From a virus: a stretch of 64,000 bases of DNA. Position numbers and translations under genes: made by a program. The DNA is taken from positions 54,977 through 118,976 of the IMG/VR virus record IMGVR_UViG_3300026533_000002, one strand, 5' to 3'. Every line of letters starts with the position of its first letter. The stretch's first letter is position 1. Below, piece by piece: positions 39,776 through 46,173 of this stretch. Under the pieces are notes generated by a model. It did not search any database and was not told the DNA's origin. It saw only the letters and a list, made by a program, of their open reading frames with translations.

Positions 39776-40383
39776 AAATCTAGCTCAAAGTAAGTGTAGT
39801 ACGAGGTTTACCCCTATTGTATAATAAATATAAAGGCAGTACTATTCTCTCATGTGTCCTTATATAAGAGTATAAATGGAGGACTTAGTTTGGTGTCGGT
39901 TAGATTTGGACTAGATAAGAGTAGGTATTAGTTCTTATAAGAGTAGTATCTATCCTTATATAATAAGTAGCTAATAATAGTAGTTATCTTAAGTGAACCT
40001 TAAGAGCTACTAGTACCAAACCCCTATAATAGGGAGTTTGCTATGTTCTAAATAGTAGCTACTTGTAGCTATTTTATCAGTAGCTACTTTCCATCCCTTT
40101 ATATATAAGTACTATAAAAGGGTTACTTTTATGAGCATGGCTTATACGGTTTACCGGTAGCGGTTATTATTGAAGTCACATTGTGGATAGTTAGGTTCAA
40201 TAATAGGAGGTTAGTTTTAGGAGGTTAGTTTGTTGTTGAGTTGGTACTAGCCTTTGGTTGGGATGGTGAATACCTTGTACCAGAAAGTACCTTTCTTATA
40301 CTATAAGGAAAAGGTACAGCAAAGTACTCCAAACCCCGTAGCCAAGGGCCTTACAGGGAATTGGGTAGTCATCACAGTAGTGA
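39776..40383. other. Long non-coding region with repeats and hairpins
   Basis: No convincing gene is seen in these 608 bases on either strand. Visible structure includes the palindromic 10-mer AGTAGCTACT at 40054-40063 and 40079-40088, 25 bases apart, with a related TGTAGCTATT between; a hairpin AAACCCCT/AGGG-GTTT at 40018-40039; and a long bulged stem GTACCTTT/AAAGGTAC at 40287-40317. The content suggests a regulatory or replication-control region. A perfect 7-bp hairpin at 40365-40387 covers the stop of the RepL-like gene. Confidence 0.5.
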
Positions 40384-40827
40384 CTACTTGAACTTATTAA
40401 ATCCCATATTTAGTACTATTGCTTCCCTTGGTATATTACCTTTGTGGTGTATCATTTGTATGAACTCCCATACCTTCTGCTCATCGCCTTTTACAGCTAG
40501 TAATGGGTTTACTATGAACTCATGGTCTAGTTGGAGCTTATTTATGAGATTACTCTGCTTTAACCTACTAATTGAGTTGCGTATTGTAGCTACTGTGTAT
40601 CCAGTGTCTCTCTTTAGAAGCTTTAGTGTGTCGCCATCTACTATAATATGGTTAGTATTAGTGCTGATATAAGTCATAATAGAGTCTAGTACACGTCTAT
40701 CATCAGATCTAAGGTCCTTGAACACTTTAAATGCTTTGTTGTTAGTCTGCAGAGTAATTCTACCTCTAGTGCCTTTAACTGCTTGTACTTTAACTCCACT
40801 TGGTCTGTTTGTCAATGATGCCATCAT
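40384..40827 (-). CDS. RepL-like winged-helix protein
   Basis: The true start is most likely ATG 40827 (MASL after ATGATG and AAAGGAAAT), giving about 147 residues; an upstream ATG at 40866 is also open. The central DTLKLLKRDTGYTVATIRNS with RLKQSNLINKL is a winged HTH, and DHEFIVNPLLAVKGDEQKVW matches the FxxNPxxxxKGD end of RepL-type plasmid replication proteins. Such proteins initiate replication or act as regulators. It lies close to the repeat-rich zones at 39.7-40.3 and 42.5-42.9 kb. A replication-initiator role is inferred. Confidence 0.7.
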   Translation of the reverse strand: MMASLTNRPSGVKVQAVKGTRGRITLQTNNKAFKVFKDLRSDDRRVLDSIMTYISTNTNHIIVDGDTLKLLKRDTGYTVATIRNSISRLKQSNLINKLQLDHEFIVNPLLAVKGDEQKVWEFIQMIHHKGNIPREAIVLNMGFNKFK

Positions 40828-40851
40828 ATTTCCTTTAGTTTTAATAGTGTA

Positions 40852-40860
40852 ATTATAACA
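40852..40860 (-). promoter_or_regulatory. Extended -10 promoter for the RepL-like gene
   Basis: On the minus strand TGTTATAAT gives a perfect extended -10 (TGnTATAAT). The expected -35 position falls inside copy 2 of the hairpin element and is weak (GTACAA). Start codon 40827 is about 25 bases downstream. A protein or RNA structure acting on the hairpin could control it. Confidence 0.55.
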
Positions 40861-40863
40861 CTT

Positions 40864-40902
40864 CACCCCTTAACTTGTACCGTTGCGGAGCTAGGTACTA
40901 AA
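40864..40902 (-). promoter_or_regulatory. Covarying hairpin element, copy 2
   Basis: CACCCCTTAACTT then stem GTACC (40877-40881) and GGTAC (40894-40898) with a 12-base loop GTTGCGGAGCTA, then TAA. It shares CTTAACTTGT and GAGCTA with copy 3. It overlaps the -35 region of the RepL-like gene promoter. The stem sequence differs from the other copies but stays paired. The remaining bases to 41115 hold a GAGGTA/TACCTC hairpin (41068-41086) but no gene. Confidence 0.65.
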
Positions 40903-41115
40903 CACTAAGAGTAATAAAGTTAATTGTTGTAGTGACTAGCTAATATGAGTAGTAGATAAGATTATGATAAGAGAAGTAAGGTATCTCCTCTATCTTAAGA
41001 TCTCTCTCCTCTGCTAGTGTGTTAGTGGTGTACAGCTTTTAGTGTTCAGCTCTTAATTAGTAGAGACGAGGTACGAGTATTACCTCTGCTCTTGCTCTTT
41101 GTGTACATGGAAATG

Positions 41116-41147
41116 AAAAAATAAACCCTACCCCAATGAAGGAGTAG
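41116..41147 (-). terminator. Intrinsic terminator after the 42.3-41.2 kb operon
   Basis: On the minus strand CTACTCC/GGGGTAG (7 bp with one T-G pair, loop TTCATT) is followed by GGTTTATTTTTTC. It is placed 19 bases after the stop of the gene at 41166. It separates the leftmost early operon from the RepL-like gene. Confidence 0.7.
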
Positions 41148-41165
41148 AGATGTTGTTATTGCTAG

Positions 41166-41378
41166 TTAAGAAAGTAATGGAGCTAGGCCACTATAGAGAA
41201 GTTCCCACGCTTCATCAGAGCACCACTCTTCAAAGTGAATTTCATTACAAGTAGGGTAACTACTAGCAATGTACTCTGGATCTTCCAGGTAAGCAGTACG
41301 TTCATACTCTTCGCCTCTTGTATAGTCTGTAGTTGTAGCAAGTTCTTCTTCTGTTAGTATTTGTACGAATGATTTCAT
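41166..41378 (-). CDS. Small acidic hypothetical protein (70 residues)
   Basis: A 70-residue protein rich in Glu and Asp, with one CxxxxxxxxxxC pair (TCNEIHFEEWC) and Trp residues. AAAAGGACTTATA precedes the ATG. It is the last gene before a good terminator. Acidic, early-type small proteins can act on host enzymes; no direct evidence here. Confidence 0.66.
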   Translation of the reverse strand: MKSFVQILTEEELATTTDYTRGEEYERTAYLEDPEYIASSYPTCNEIHFEEWCSDEAWELLYSGLAPLLS

Positions 41379-41435
41379 TATAAGTCCTTTTATTTAAGTA
41401 ATGGTAAGCCAGCTAATTAAAGCTAGCAACTAATG

Positions 41436-41813
41436 TTATGTTTGAGGTACAAAGTCTGACGTAGTAGTATTTGATGGAGCTGAAGCAATACCTTCTGCAA
41501 TACGTTGAGCTATTCTGTCATTGTATATTTCTTCAGCTGATTTGTTAAGAGTACCAGTTGTAGTTACACCATTAGCTATTGCTTCATCGGCAATGTTATT
41601 AATATTAGTAACGTGAGTGGATCGAGCACTAATACGTGCTTCAGCTAGTGCCATATCACCAATCTTTATACCTGTAGACATAGCTCTGCCTACGAACTCT
41701 ATACCTTCACCAGTAGTATCTAATAGTTTAGCAGAGTTATCAAAGAACTTAGAGAGTGCTTTACCTGCAAAGAATAGTAGTGCGATGATTGCGATGATTG
41801 ATGCGATTTCCAT
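41436..41813 (-). CDS. Membrane-anchored helical protein (125 residues)
   Basis: An N-terminal hydrophobic helix (about 3-17, IASIIAIIALLFFAG) is followed by amphipathic and helical segments (NSAKLLDTTGEGIEFVGRAM and ARISARSTHVTNINNIADEA). The C-terminus ends with GIASAPSNTTTS, similar to the protein at 38404-38718, suggesting paralogy. It is directly coupled to the next gene (1-base overlap). Unknown function; the repeat of this layout in two operons is unusual. Confidence 0.7.
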   Translation of the reverse strand: MEIASIIAIIALLFFAGKALSKFFDNSAKLLDTTGEGIEFVGRAMSTGIKIGDMALAEARISARSTHVTNINNIADEAIANGVTTTGTLNKSAEEIYNDRIAQRIAEGIASAPSNTTTSDFVPQT

Positions 41814-42289
41814 TAGTTAGCTCCTGTGATGATTGAGTTGAATGTAGTTCTTAGTTTAACTACACGACTGTTGTATATACCTGTATTAATAACTCTATGT
41901 ATAAGGTCACGATCTGTTGTAGATACAGCACCTTCCATTGACATACCAAGTTGTTGTCTGATAGTATTGAAGAAGTCAGTACGTATCTTATCTAGGTTAG
42001 ATGTTTTAAGGTAGTTACCTTCTTTAGCTTGTTTGTAAGCATCAGCTACTGATAGACCAGCTTGTTGAGTAAACTGACCAATGATACCACTGTTGTATAC
42101 TTTAAACTCTTCATGCTCTGAGTGCATAGATACTATTACTTCTATTGGATAAGCTTCTGTCATTGATACAGTGATTGCATCAATTAGAGTATTCATAACA
42201 GTTTCATCTTGAGAAGAAGTAGTTGTAGTTTGAGCTACAGGAGTAGCAGCAGTAGTTGGTTTACCAGTTGTATTAGGTACGAAAGACAT
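41813..42289 (-). CDS. Thr-rich hypothetical protein (158 residues)
   Basis: Starts with a Thr/Pro/Ser-rich stretch (about 28 residues), then a helical and beta region (VMNTLIDAITVSMTEAYPIE, then TTDRDLIHRVINTGIYNSRV). The neighbouring membrane gene follows with a 1-base overlap. The Thr-rich start parallels the Asn/Thr-rich start of the gene at 37399, which also follows a membrane-anchored paralog, so the two operons look like related sets. AAAGGGACTAAT precedes the ATG. Confidence 0.7.
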   Translation of the reverse strand: MSFVPNTTGKPTTAATPVAQTTTTSSQDETVMNTLIDAITVSMTEAYPIEVIVSMHSEHEEFKVYNSGIIGQFTQQAGLSVADAYKQAKEGNYLKTSNLDKIRTDFFNTIRQQLGMSMEGAVSTTDRDLIHRVINTGIYNSRVVKLRTTFNSIITGAN

Positions 42290-42340
42290 ATTAGTCCCTT
42301 TGTTTTAAGATTACAAGTAGTATTAAACTAAATGTATCAT

Positions 42341-42376
42341 CACTTAACTTGTTTCGTAGCAGAGCTAGGAACTAGG
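42341..42376 (-). promoter_or_regulatory. Covarying hairpin element, copy 3
   Basis: CACTTAACTT, then GTTTC (42351-42355) paired with GGAAC (42368-42372) around GTAGCAGAGCTA, then TAGG. The pair uses one T-G wobble. It lies about 52 bases upstream of the leftward gene starting at 42289. With copies 1 and 2 it defines the conserved frame: flank CTTAACTT, loop with G-AG-CTA, and variable but paired stem. Confidence 0.65.
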
Positions 42377-42556
42377 TGTCCAGGATTTAGGTACCCTATT
42401 TGTAGAGGAAGTATGGGGGGGTATAGGGGAGGTCGAGGTGGGAATGTGTGCATACTAAACTTCTCACAAAAAATGATCAATATGTCAAAAAGTAAAATCC
42501 TAATCAGGCCAAATCAGAAATATTTTTAGTCGAAAAGTAAAAACCACTTCTAAGGC

Positions 42557-42879
42557 TAGTTACGAGGTAATAACCGTAAAACTAGTAAATACATAACCTC
42601 ATTTCTAGAAAAATAAAAAATATTTAGAAAAGTAAAAGGTACATTAGTTAGCTATAAGCACACGTAGGTTATAATAATCATTTTAAGCACTATATTAGTT
42701 ACGATAATACTTACTAGGTATATTTACCTACCTAGCGCTTATCGGTCCATATAGGCAAAGTATAGGTCATTTACTACTACACCTAAGTAAGTACTAATAT
42801 AGGAAGCTATATAAGTAAATCTAAGGTACCTTATGCAACATTATTCACAATAAGGTACATTTACTTACCTTAGTTACGA
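42557..42879. repeat. Iteron-like direct repeats and inverted repeats in the divergence region
   Basis: TAGTTACGA occurs exactly at 42557-42565, 42696-42704 and 42871-42879. Between and around them are TAGGTA/TACCTA (42715-42730), a long imperfect inverted repeat with AAGTAAAT and GTACCTTAT half parts (about 42811-42868), and the direct repeat AAAAGTAAAA at about 42486, 42533 and 42628. The whole region 42380-42954 is gene-free on both strands and AT-rich. It could be a replication origin or a bidirectional control region. Confidence 0.55.
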
Positions 42880-42954
42880 TCGTAGCTTGTAGAGCTTGTG
42901 AGAGTTAACCTTATAGTTCATATTATAATTACTACTACATGGACTATTTTGTTA

Positions 42955-42963
42955 TGCTATAAT
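42955..42963 (+). promoter_or_regulatory. Extended -10 promoter for the rightward genes
   Basis: TGCTATAAT is a perfect extended -10 for the plus strand, 39 bases before the ATG at 43003. The -35 position (about 42935-42940, CTACAT) is weak. Together with the leftward promoters it marks the divergence point between the early and late halves. Confidence 0.6.
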
Positions 42964-43002
42964 CCTTTTCACAAATAAAGTTAATGTATAAGGAGGCTTA
43001 CT

Positions 43003-43191
43003 ATGGTTAAGTTTAGTAACACTACTAATGATACTGAGGTAATTGATATTGAGATGAGTATTAGTGATGAGGATATTAGTATAAGACCTCTACTTAATAT
43101 GTTTATTCAGTTTGTAGTAGCTAGCTCTTATAGTAGAGAAGCTTTAGTACAAGCTATGAAAGGATATATAAATGAATACGAAACTAAGTAA
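43003..43191 (+). CDS. Small hypothetical protein (62 residues)
   Basis: First rightward gene. ATG after AAGGAGGCTTACT, a very strong Shine-Dalgarno. The 62 residues have an acidic first half (IDIEMSISDEDISI) and a helical end (YSREALVQAMKGYINEYE). No family recognised. It overlaps the next gene by 20 bases. Confidence 0.7.
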   Translation: MVKFSNTTNDTEVIDIEMSISDEDISIRPLLNMFIQFVVASSYSREALVQAMKGYINEYETK

Positions 43192-43321
43192 AAAGACTAA
43201 GTATTGTAGTAAATGTAAGAAAGAAGTTAGAGTAGTAGAGACTGGTGTATTTAATGTACTACTTTGTGGTAAGTGTAATACTATACTTAGTAGCGATATT
43301 GGTATAGATAAGAGTAATTAA
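43172..43321 (+). CDS. Small zinc-ribbon protein (49 residues)
   Basis: A 49-codon frame from ATG 43172 after AAAGGATATATAA. YCSKCKKEV and LCGKCNTI give two CxxC pairs about 20 residues apart, a typical zinc ribbon. It overlaps the 62-residue gene. Good ribosome site and clear motif support a real gene. Confidence 0.7.
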   Translation: MNTKLSKKTKYCSKCKKEVRVVETGVFNVLLCGKCNTILSSDIGIDKSN

Positions 43322-43326
43322 CTACC

Positions 43327-43749
43327 TTGGCTTTTATTAAAGTAGGTGAAACTCCTAAAGAGAAGTCTAGGCTTTACATTATGAATATAATACTCCCCAG
43401 TGGTTTAACAGTAGTTAAGATAGGTAAGAGTAGTGGCCACTCTAGTAAAGAGAGAATGCAACAGATTAATGGCAGTATATTTGATAAGTTTAGAACTACT
43501 GCTATGATTAGTATTAAGAGAGATAGAGAAGTAGATACTGATTTTGTGTTTAAGTATGAGACTACTTTACACCACTTCTTTGCAGATTACCAGTATAATA
43601 CTCCCCATAAGTTCGACGGCTACAGTGAATGCTTTGTAATCCCTCTAGAAGATGCAGTACAAGCTTATGAGGCTGTTATTAGTGGAGAAGTACCTGACTT
43701 TAAGTATGTGTTACCTGAGAAAGTAGCTGAGGACTCTCCACCTTTCTAA
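43327..43749 (+). CDS. T5orf172/MUG113-type GIY-YIG protein
   Basis: A frame of 140 residues starting at TTG 43327 (weak Shine-Dalgarno). The domain starts LYIMNIILPSGLTVVKIGKS, the GIY-YIG strands of the T5orf172 group, with RMQQINGSIFDKFR following and a Glu in YETTLHHFF. The next ATG (43381) would cut into the domain, so TTG is preferred. It probably acts as a mobile or modification-dependent nuclease-like protein. Position: before the packaging genes. Confidence 0.72.
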   Translation: MAFIKVGETPKEKSRLYIMNIILPSGLTVVKIGKSSGHSSKERMQQINGSIFDKFRTTAMISIKRDREVDTDFVFKYETTLHHFFADYQYNTPHKFDGYSECFVIPLEDAVQAYEAVISGEVPDFKYVLPEKVAEDSPPF

Positions 43750-43755
43750 CTACTA

Positions 43756-43784
43756 TTGACACTTATTACTTTTTAACCTATAAT
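43756..43784 (+). promoter_or_regulatory. Consensus sigma70 promoter (TTGACA-17-TATAAT)
   Basis: TTGACA (43756-43761) and TATAAT (43779-43784) are separated by exactly 17 bases, a perfect match to the host vegetative consensus. It lies 26 bases before the ATG of the winged-helix gene. The terminase genes and what follows can thus be transcribed by the host RNA polymerase. Confidence 0.8.
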
Positions 43785-43809
43785 GAATTATATAAATTAA
43801 AGGTTAGTA

Positions 43810-44067
43810 ATGAAAGTAGAGAAAGTAGGAACTATAGATTGGAGTAAAGCTCTAGTCTCTTTAAGTATGGGGGAGTTCTTCCTCCTAAACGTAATGTATA
43901 GGCTTGATATGGATATGAACGATATTGCTCTTATTGCAGCAACTAATAGCGGTTCATCGACTTATCGTAAACGTAAGAGAGTTCTAGTTAATAAAGGGTA
44001 TTTAACTGTTGACCAGGTTGGTAGAGGGGTTTATAAGTACACATTGAAGGATATAACAAATGACTAA
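43810..44067 (+). CDS. Winged-helix DNA-binding protein (85 residues)
   Basis: An 85-residue protein with MGEFFLLNVMYRLDMDMNDI, STYRKRKRVLVNKGYLTVDQ and VGRGVYKYTL, the layout of a winged helix with a basic recognition helix. It is the first gene after a consensus promoter and precedes the putative small terminase gene. It may be a transcription regulator of the late genes. A strong AAAGGTTAGTA precedes the ATG. Confidence 0.75.
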   Translation: MKVEKVGTIDWSKALVSLSMGEFFLLNVMYRLDMDMNDIALIAATNSGSSTYRKRKRVLVNKGYLTVDQVGRGVYKYTLKDITND

Positions 44068-44839
44068 GTTAGATAAAGCACATCCAGATGCTAGTAGAAG
44101 AGTTCCAGAGGAATCTCAGAATATAACTATTGAAAAGATTAAAGCCTTACTACCTAGTAAGACATCTATAGCTGTTACACAAGAGATAGTGGATCTTATC
44201 AATAATGCTGAGAGAGATACTGGGTTACCTCAAGAACTTATAGAGGAAGATGTATTATCTTACTTACATTTGTTTGAGAACTTAAATCGTGTAGGATTGA
44301 AGGACTTAGTAAATGCTATTAAGTATTGTAACCTCAAGAGGAATTATGATAATAAGGATGCTTGGGCAATAGTATTTCCTGAGAAGTATCAAAGACTAGT
44401 AGATAATAATATGGCCGTAGATAACCATGTTAGTATGTACAATAGCACTAAGATAGTAACTGCTGTAGATAAAGAGATGATGATAGCTGTTAGTTTACAG
44501 TATGCCCCTTACTTTCATGCAGCTACTAAAGAGCTTTATAAGATAGGTGTGTTAGGTAAAGGTGGTAAAGACACTAGAGGTAATGAGATGACTGTAACTC
44601 CTATGGTTAGAGTTCAGGCATTGAAAGAACTTACTACTATTACTAAGCCTCCTGAAGAGCAGAAGATTAATATTAGTGTAAATCCTGGTGCAGAAGCTCT
44701 TAGTGTACAAGCTGAGATGAATGAGCAGTTAAAAGCTATTGTAGCTCAACAAAAGAGAAGACTGGATAATGGCGAGGATATCATTGATGTCCAGCAAATA
44801 GGTATTAGTTTTGACAGTGTAGGTCATCAGGGTAACTAA
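44060..44839 (+). CDS. Putative small terminase subunit
   Basis: A 259-residue protein in the usual place before the large terminase (only a homing endonuclease gene intervenes). It is largely helical with a central segment RGNEMTVTPMVRVQALKELT and a C-terminal tail with a predicted coiled region (MNEQLKAIVAQQKRRLDNGE). The sequence is not close to any small terminase I know, so the call rests on position and size. It overlaps the winged-helix gene by 8 bases. Confidence 0.55.
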   Translation: MTKLDKAHPDASRRVPEESQNITIEKIKALLPSKTSIAVTQEIVDLINNAERDTGLPQELIEEDVLSYLHLFENLNRVGLKDLVNAIKYCNLKRNYDNKDAWAIVFPEKYQRLVDNNMAVDNHVSMYNSTKIVTAVDKEMMIAVSLQYAPYFHAATKELYKIGVLGKGGKDTRGNEMTVTPMVRVQALKELTTITKPPEEQKINISVNPGAEALSVQAEMNEQLKAIVAQQKRRLDNGEDIIDVQQIGISFDSVGHQGN

Positions 44840-44874
44840 AGGCAATTTATTTCAGATGATGGTATAATGTCTAC

Positions 44875-46173
44875 ATGATTAAAGAATTAAAACAGAGTGA
44901 TTTTGCAGCACCAATAATAGAAGACTTAGGTATGATGAGACCTAGCCCTACTGCGAAGAGAGTTATGAGGTTTGTAAAGTTAGAGTGTACTGAGTGTAGA
45001 GCTACTTTCAAGCTTACAGTTGACAATGCTAAAAGAAGGCAAGAACATAAGTGCCCTGACTGTAAACTAGTTCCAAATGTTAGGGACTTTAAAGCGGAGT
45101 TTTTAGGCCTAGTGAAAGGTACTAGAGTAGGAAGATTTAACTGTGCTAATTGTGCTGAAGAGTTTGAACAATCAATTGTTGGTGGTAGAAGTAATGCTTA
45201 TGGTGTATGTAATACCTGTAGGATAGCTACAGACTCTATGATAGGTGAAGATGGCTCGTTTAACTTAGATGCTATTAATAAGGTTTTAACGTACAATAAA
45301 GATACCGGTGTTATTTATAATACTATTAGGGATAGAGTTGTCACTCTAAAAGATGATGGTAGGATACGTCTTAATAATGGTGTAACATTTAAAGCTACAA
45401 GACTCATCTTCTTAATGGAATTAGGTATAACACTACCTGACAATGTATGGTTTACCTATAAAGACGGTAACATGACTAACTCTAGGCTTTGTAACCTAGG
45501 ATTTACTGTTAGAAAGCCTGTTAATTGGAAAGCTGTCGCAGTAGCTAAAGGTGATAGAGCACCTGTAACTATTGAGAAATTTAAAGATAACGTACTAGCT
45601 GCCAAAGCTATTACTAGAGAAGAATGTAAGAATGTTAGCGGGTATAGCAGTATCAGACGTCAAGGATTACTAATACAAGCTTTCGATGAACTAGGTATTG
45701 CTTCTACCAAGACAGTATGGTCACTTGGACTAGTTAAAGAAAGAGCTTTGCAATACAATACTAAAGCTGAGTTTAAAAGACTGGACCCTAAAGCCTATAA
45801 TTACTCTGTTAAATACAGTGGAGCACATGCGGAAGTTACATCTCATATGATACCTTCTAGTAATTGTGATAATGATGCTATTTATATATGGAGAGTTATA
45901 GGTGAGGAGAATCTATACAAGATAGGTGTTACTTCAGTGAAGTTAGGATGCCATAGGATTGAACATGTTGCCAGAAGAGCTGGTATGGAGTATGAGGTAG
46001 TTATACTTCAAGCTGTTAATGGTAAGGCTACAGATATAGAGAGTCTTCTACTAAGTAGTGTAGATAAGTATGAGTTTGATAGGAAATTCGATGGCAGTAC
46101 TGAGTTTAGATTGCTATCTACTAGTGAACTAACTATGATGGTAGATATTATAAAAAGTAAAGGAGTTATTTAA
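44875..46173 (+). CDS. Homing endonuclease, HNH-like plus GIY-YIG-like
   Basis: The 432-residue protein has two treble-clef-like Cys sets near the N-terminus (LECTECRATF, KCPDCK, FNCANCAEEF, VCNTCR). A middle with the frame VLTYNKDTGVIYNTIRDRV and FTYKDGNMTNSRLCNLGF resembles an HNH homing fold with altered catalytic residues. A C-terminal GIY-YIG-like domain follows (AIYIWRVIGEENLYKIGVTS, then DIESLLLSSV with the Glu). It sits between the putative small and large terminase genes as a mobile insertion. An extended -10 TGGTATAAT (44860-44868) is only 6 bases before the ATG and no Shine-Dalgarno is seen, so a leaderless mRNA is possible. Confidence 0.8.
   Translation: MIKELKQSDFAAPIIEDLGMMRPSPTAKRVMRFVKLECTECRATFKLTVDNAKRRQEHKCPDCKLVPNVRDFKAEFLGLVKGTRVGRFNCANCAEEFEQSIVGGRSNAYGVCNTCRIATDSMIGEDGSFNLDAINKVLTYNKDTGVIYNTIRDRVVTLKDDGRIRLNNGVTFKATRLIFLMELGITLPDNVWFTYKDGNMTNSRLCNLGFTVRKPVNWKAVAVAKGDRAPVTIEKFKDNVLAAKAITREECKNVSGYSSIRRQGLLIQAFDELGIASTKTVWSLGLVKERALQYNTKAEFKRLDPKAYNYSVKYSGAHAEVTSHMIPSSNCDNDAIYIWRVIGEENLYKIGVTSVKLGCHRIEHVARRAGMEYEVVILQAVNGKATDIESLLLSSVDKYEFDRKFDGSTEFRLLSTSELTMMVDIIKSKGVI

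Noticed and set aside
40041-40049. ATG TTC TAA after a GGGAG site near 40036
   Set aside because: A two-codon frame; the likeness to the AACCCCTATAAGGAGTTT leader of the gene at 58102 is noted, but no gene follows.
42332-42529. 65-residue plus-strand open frame in the gene-free zone
   Set aside because: It covers hairpin copy 3, lacks a Shine-Dalgarno and has no plausible protein composition.
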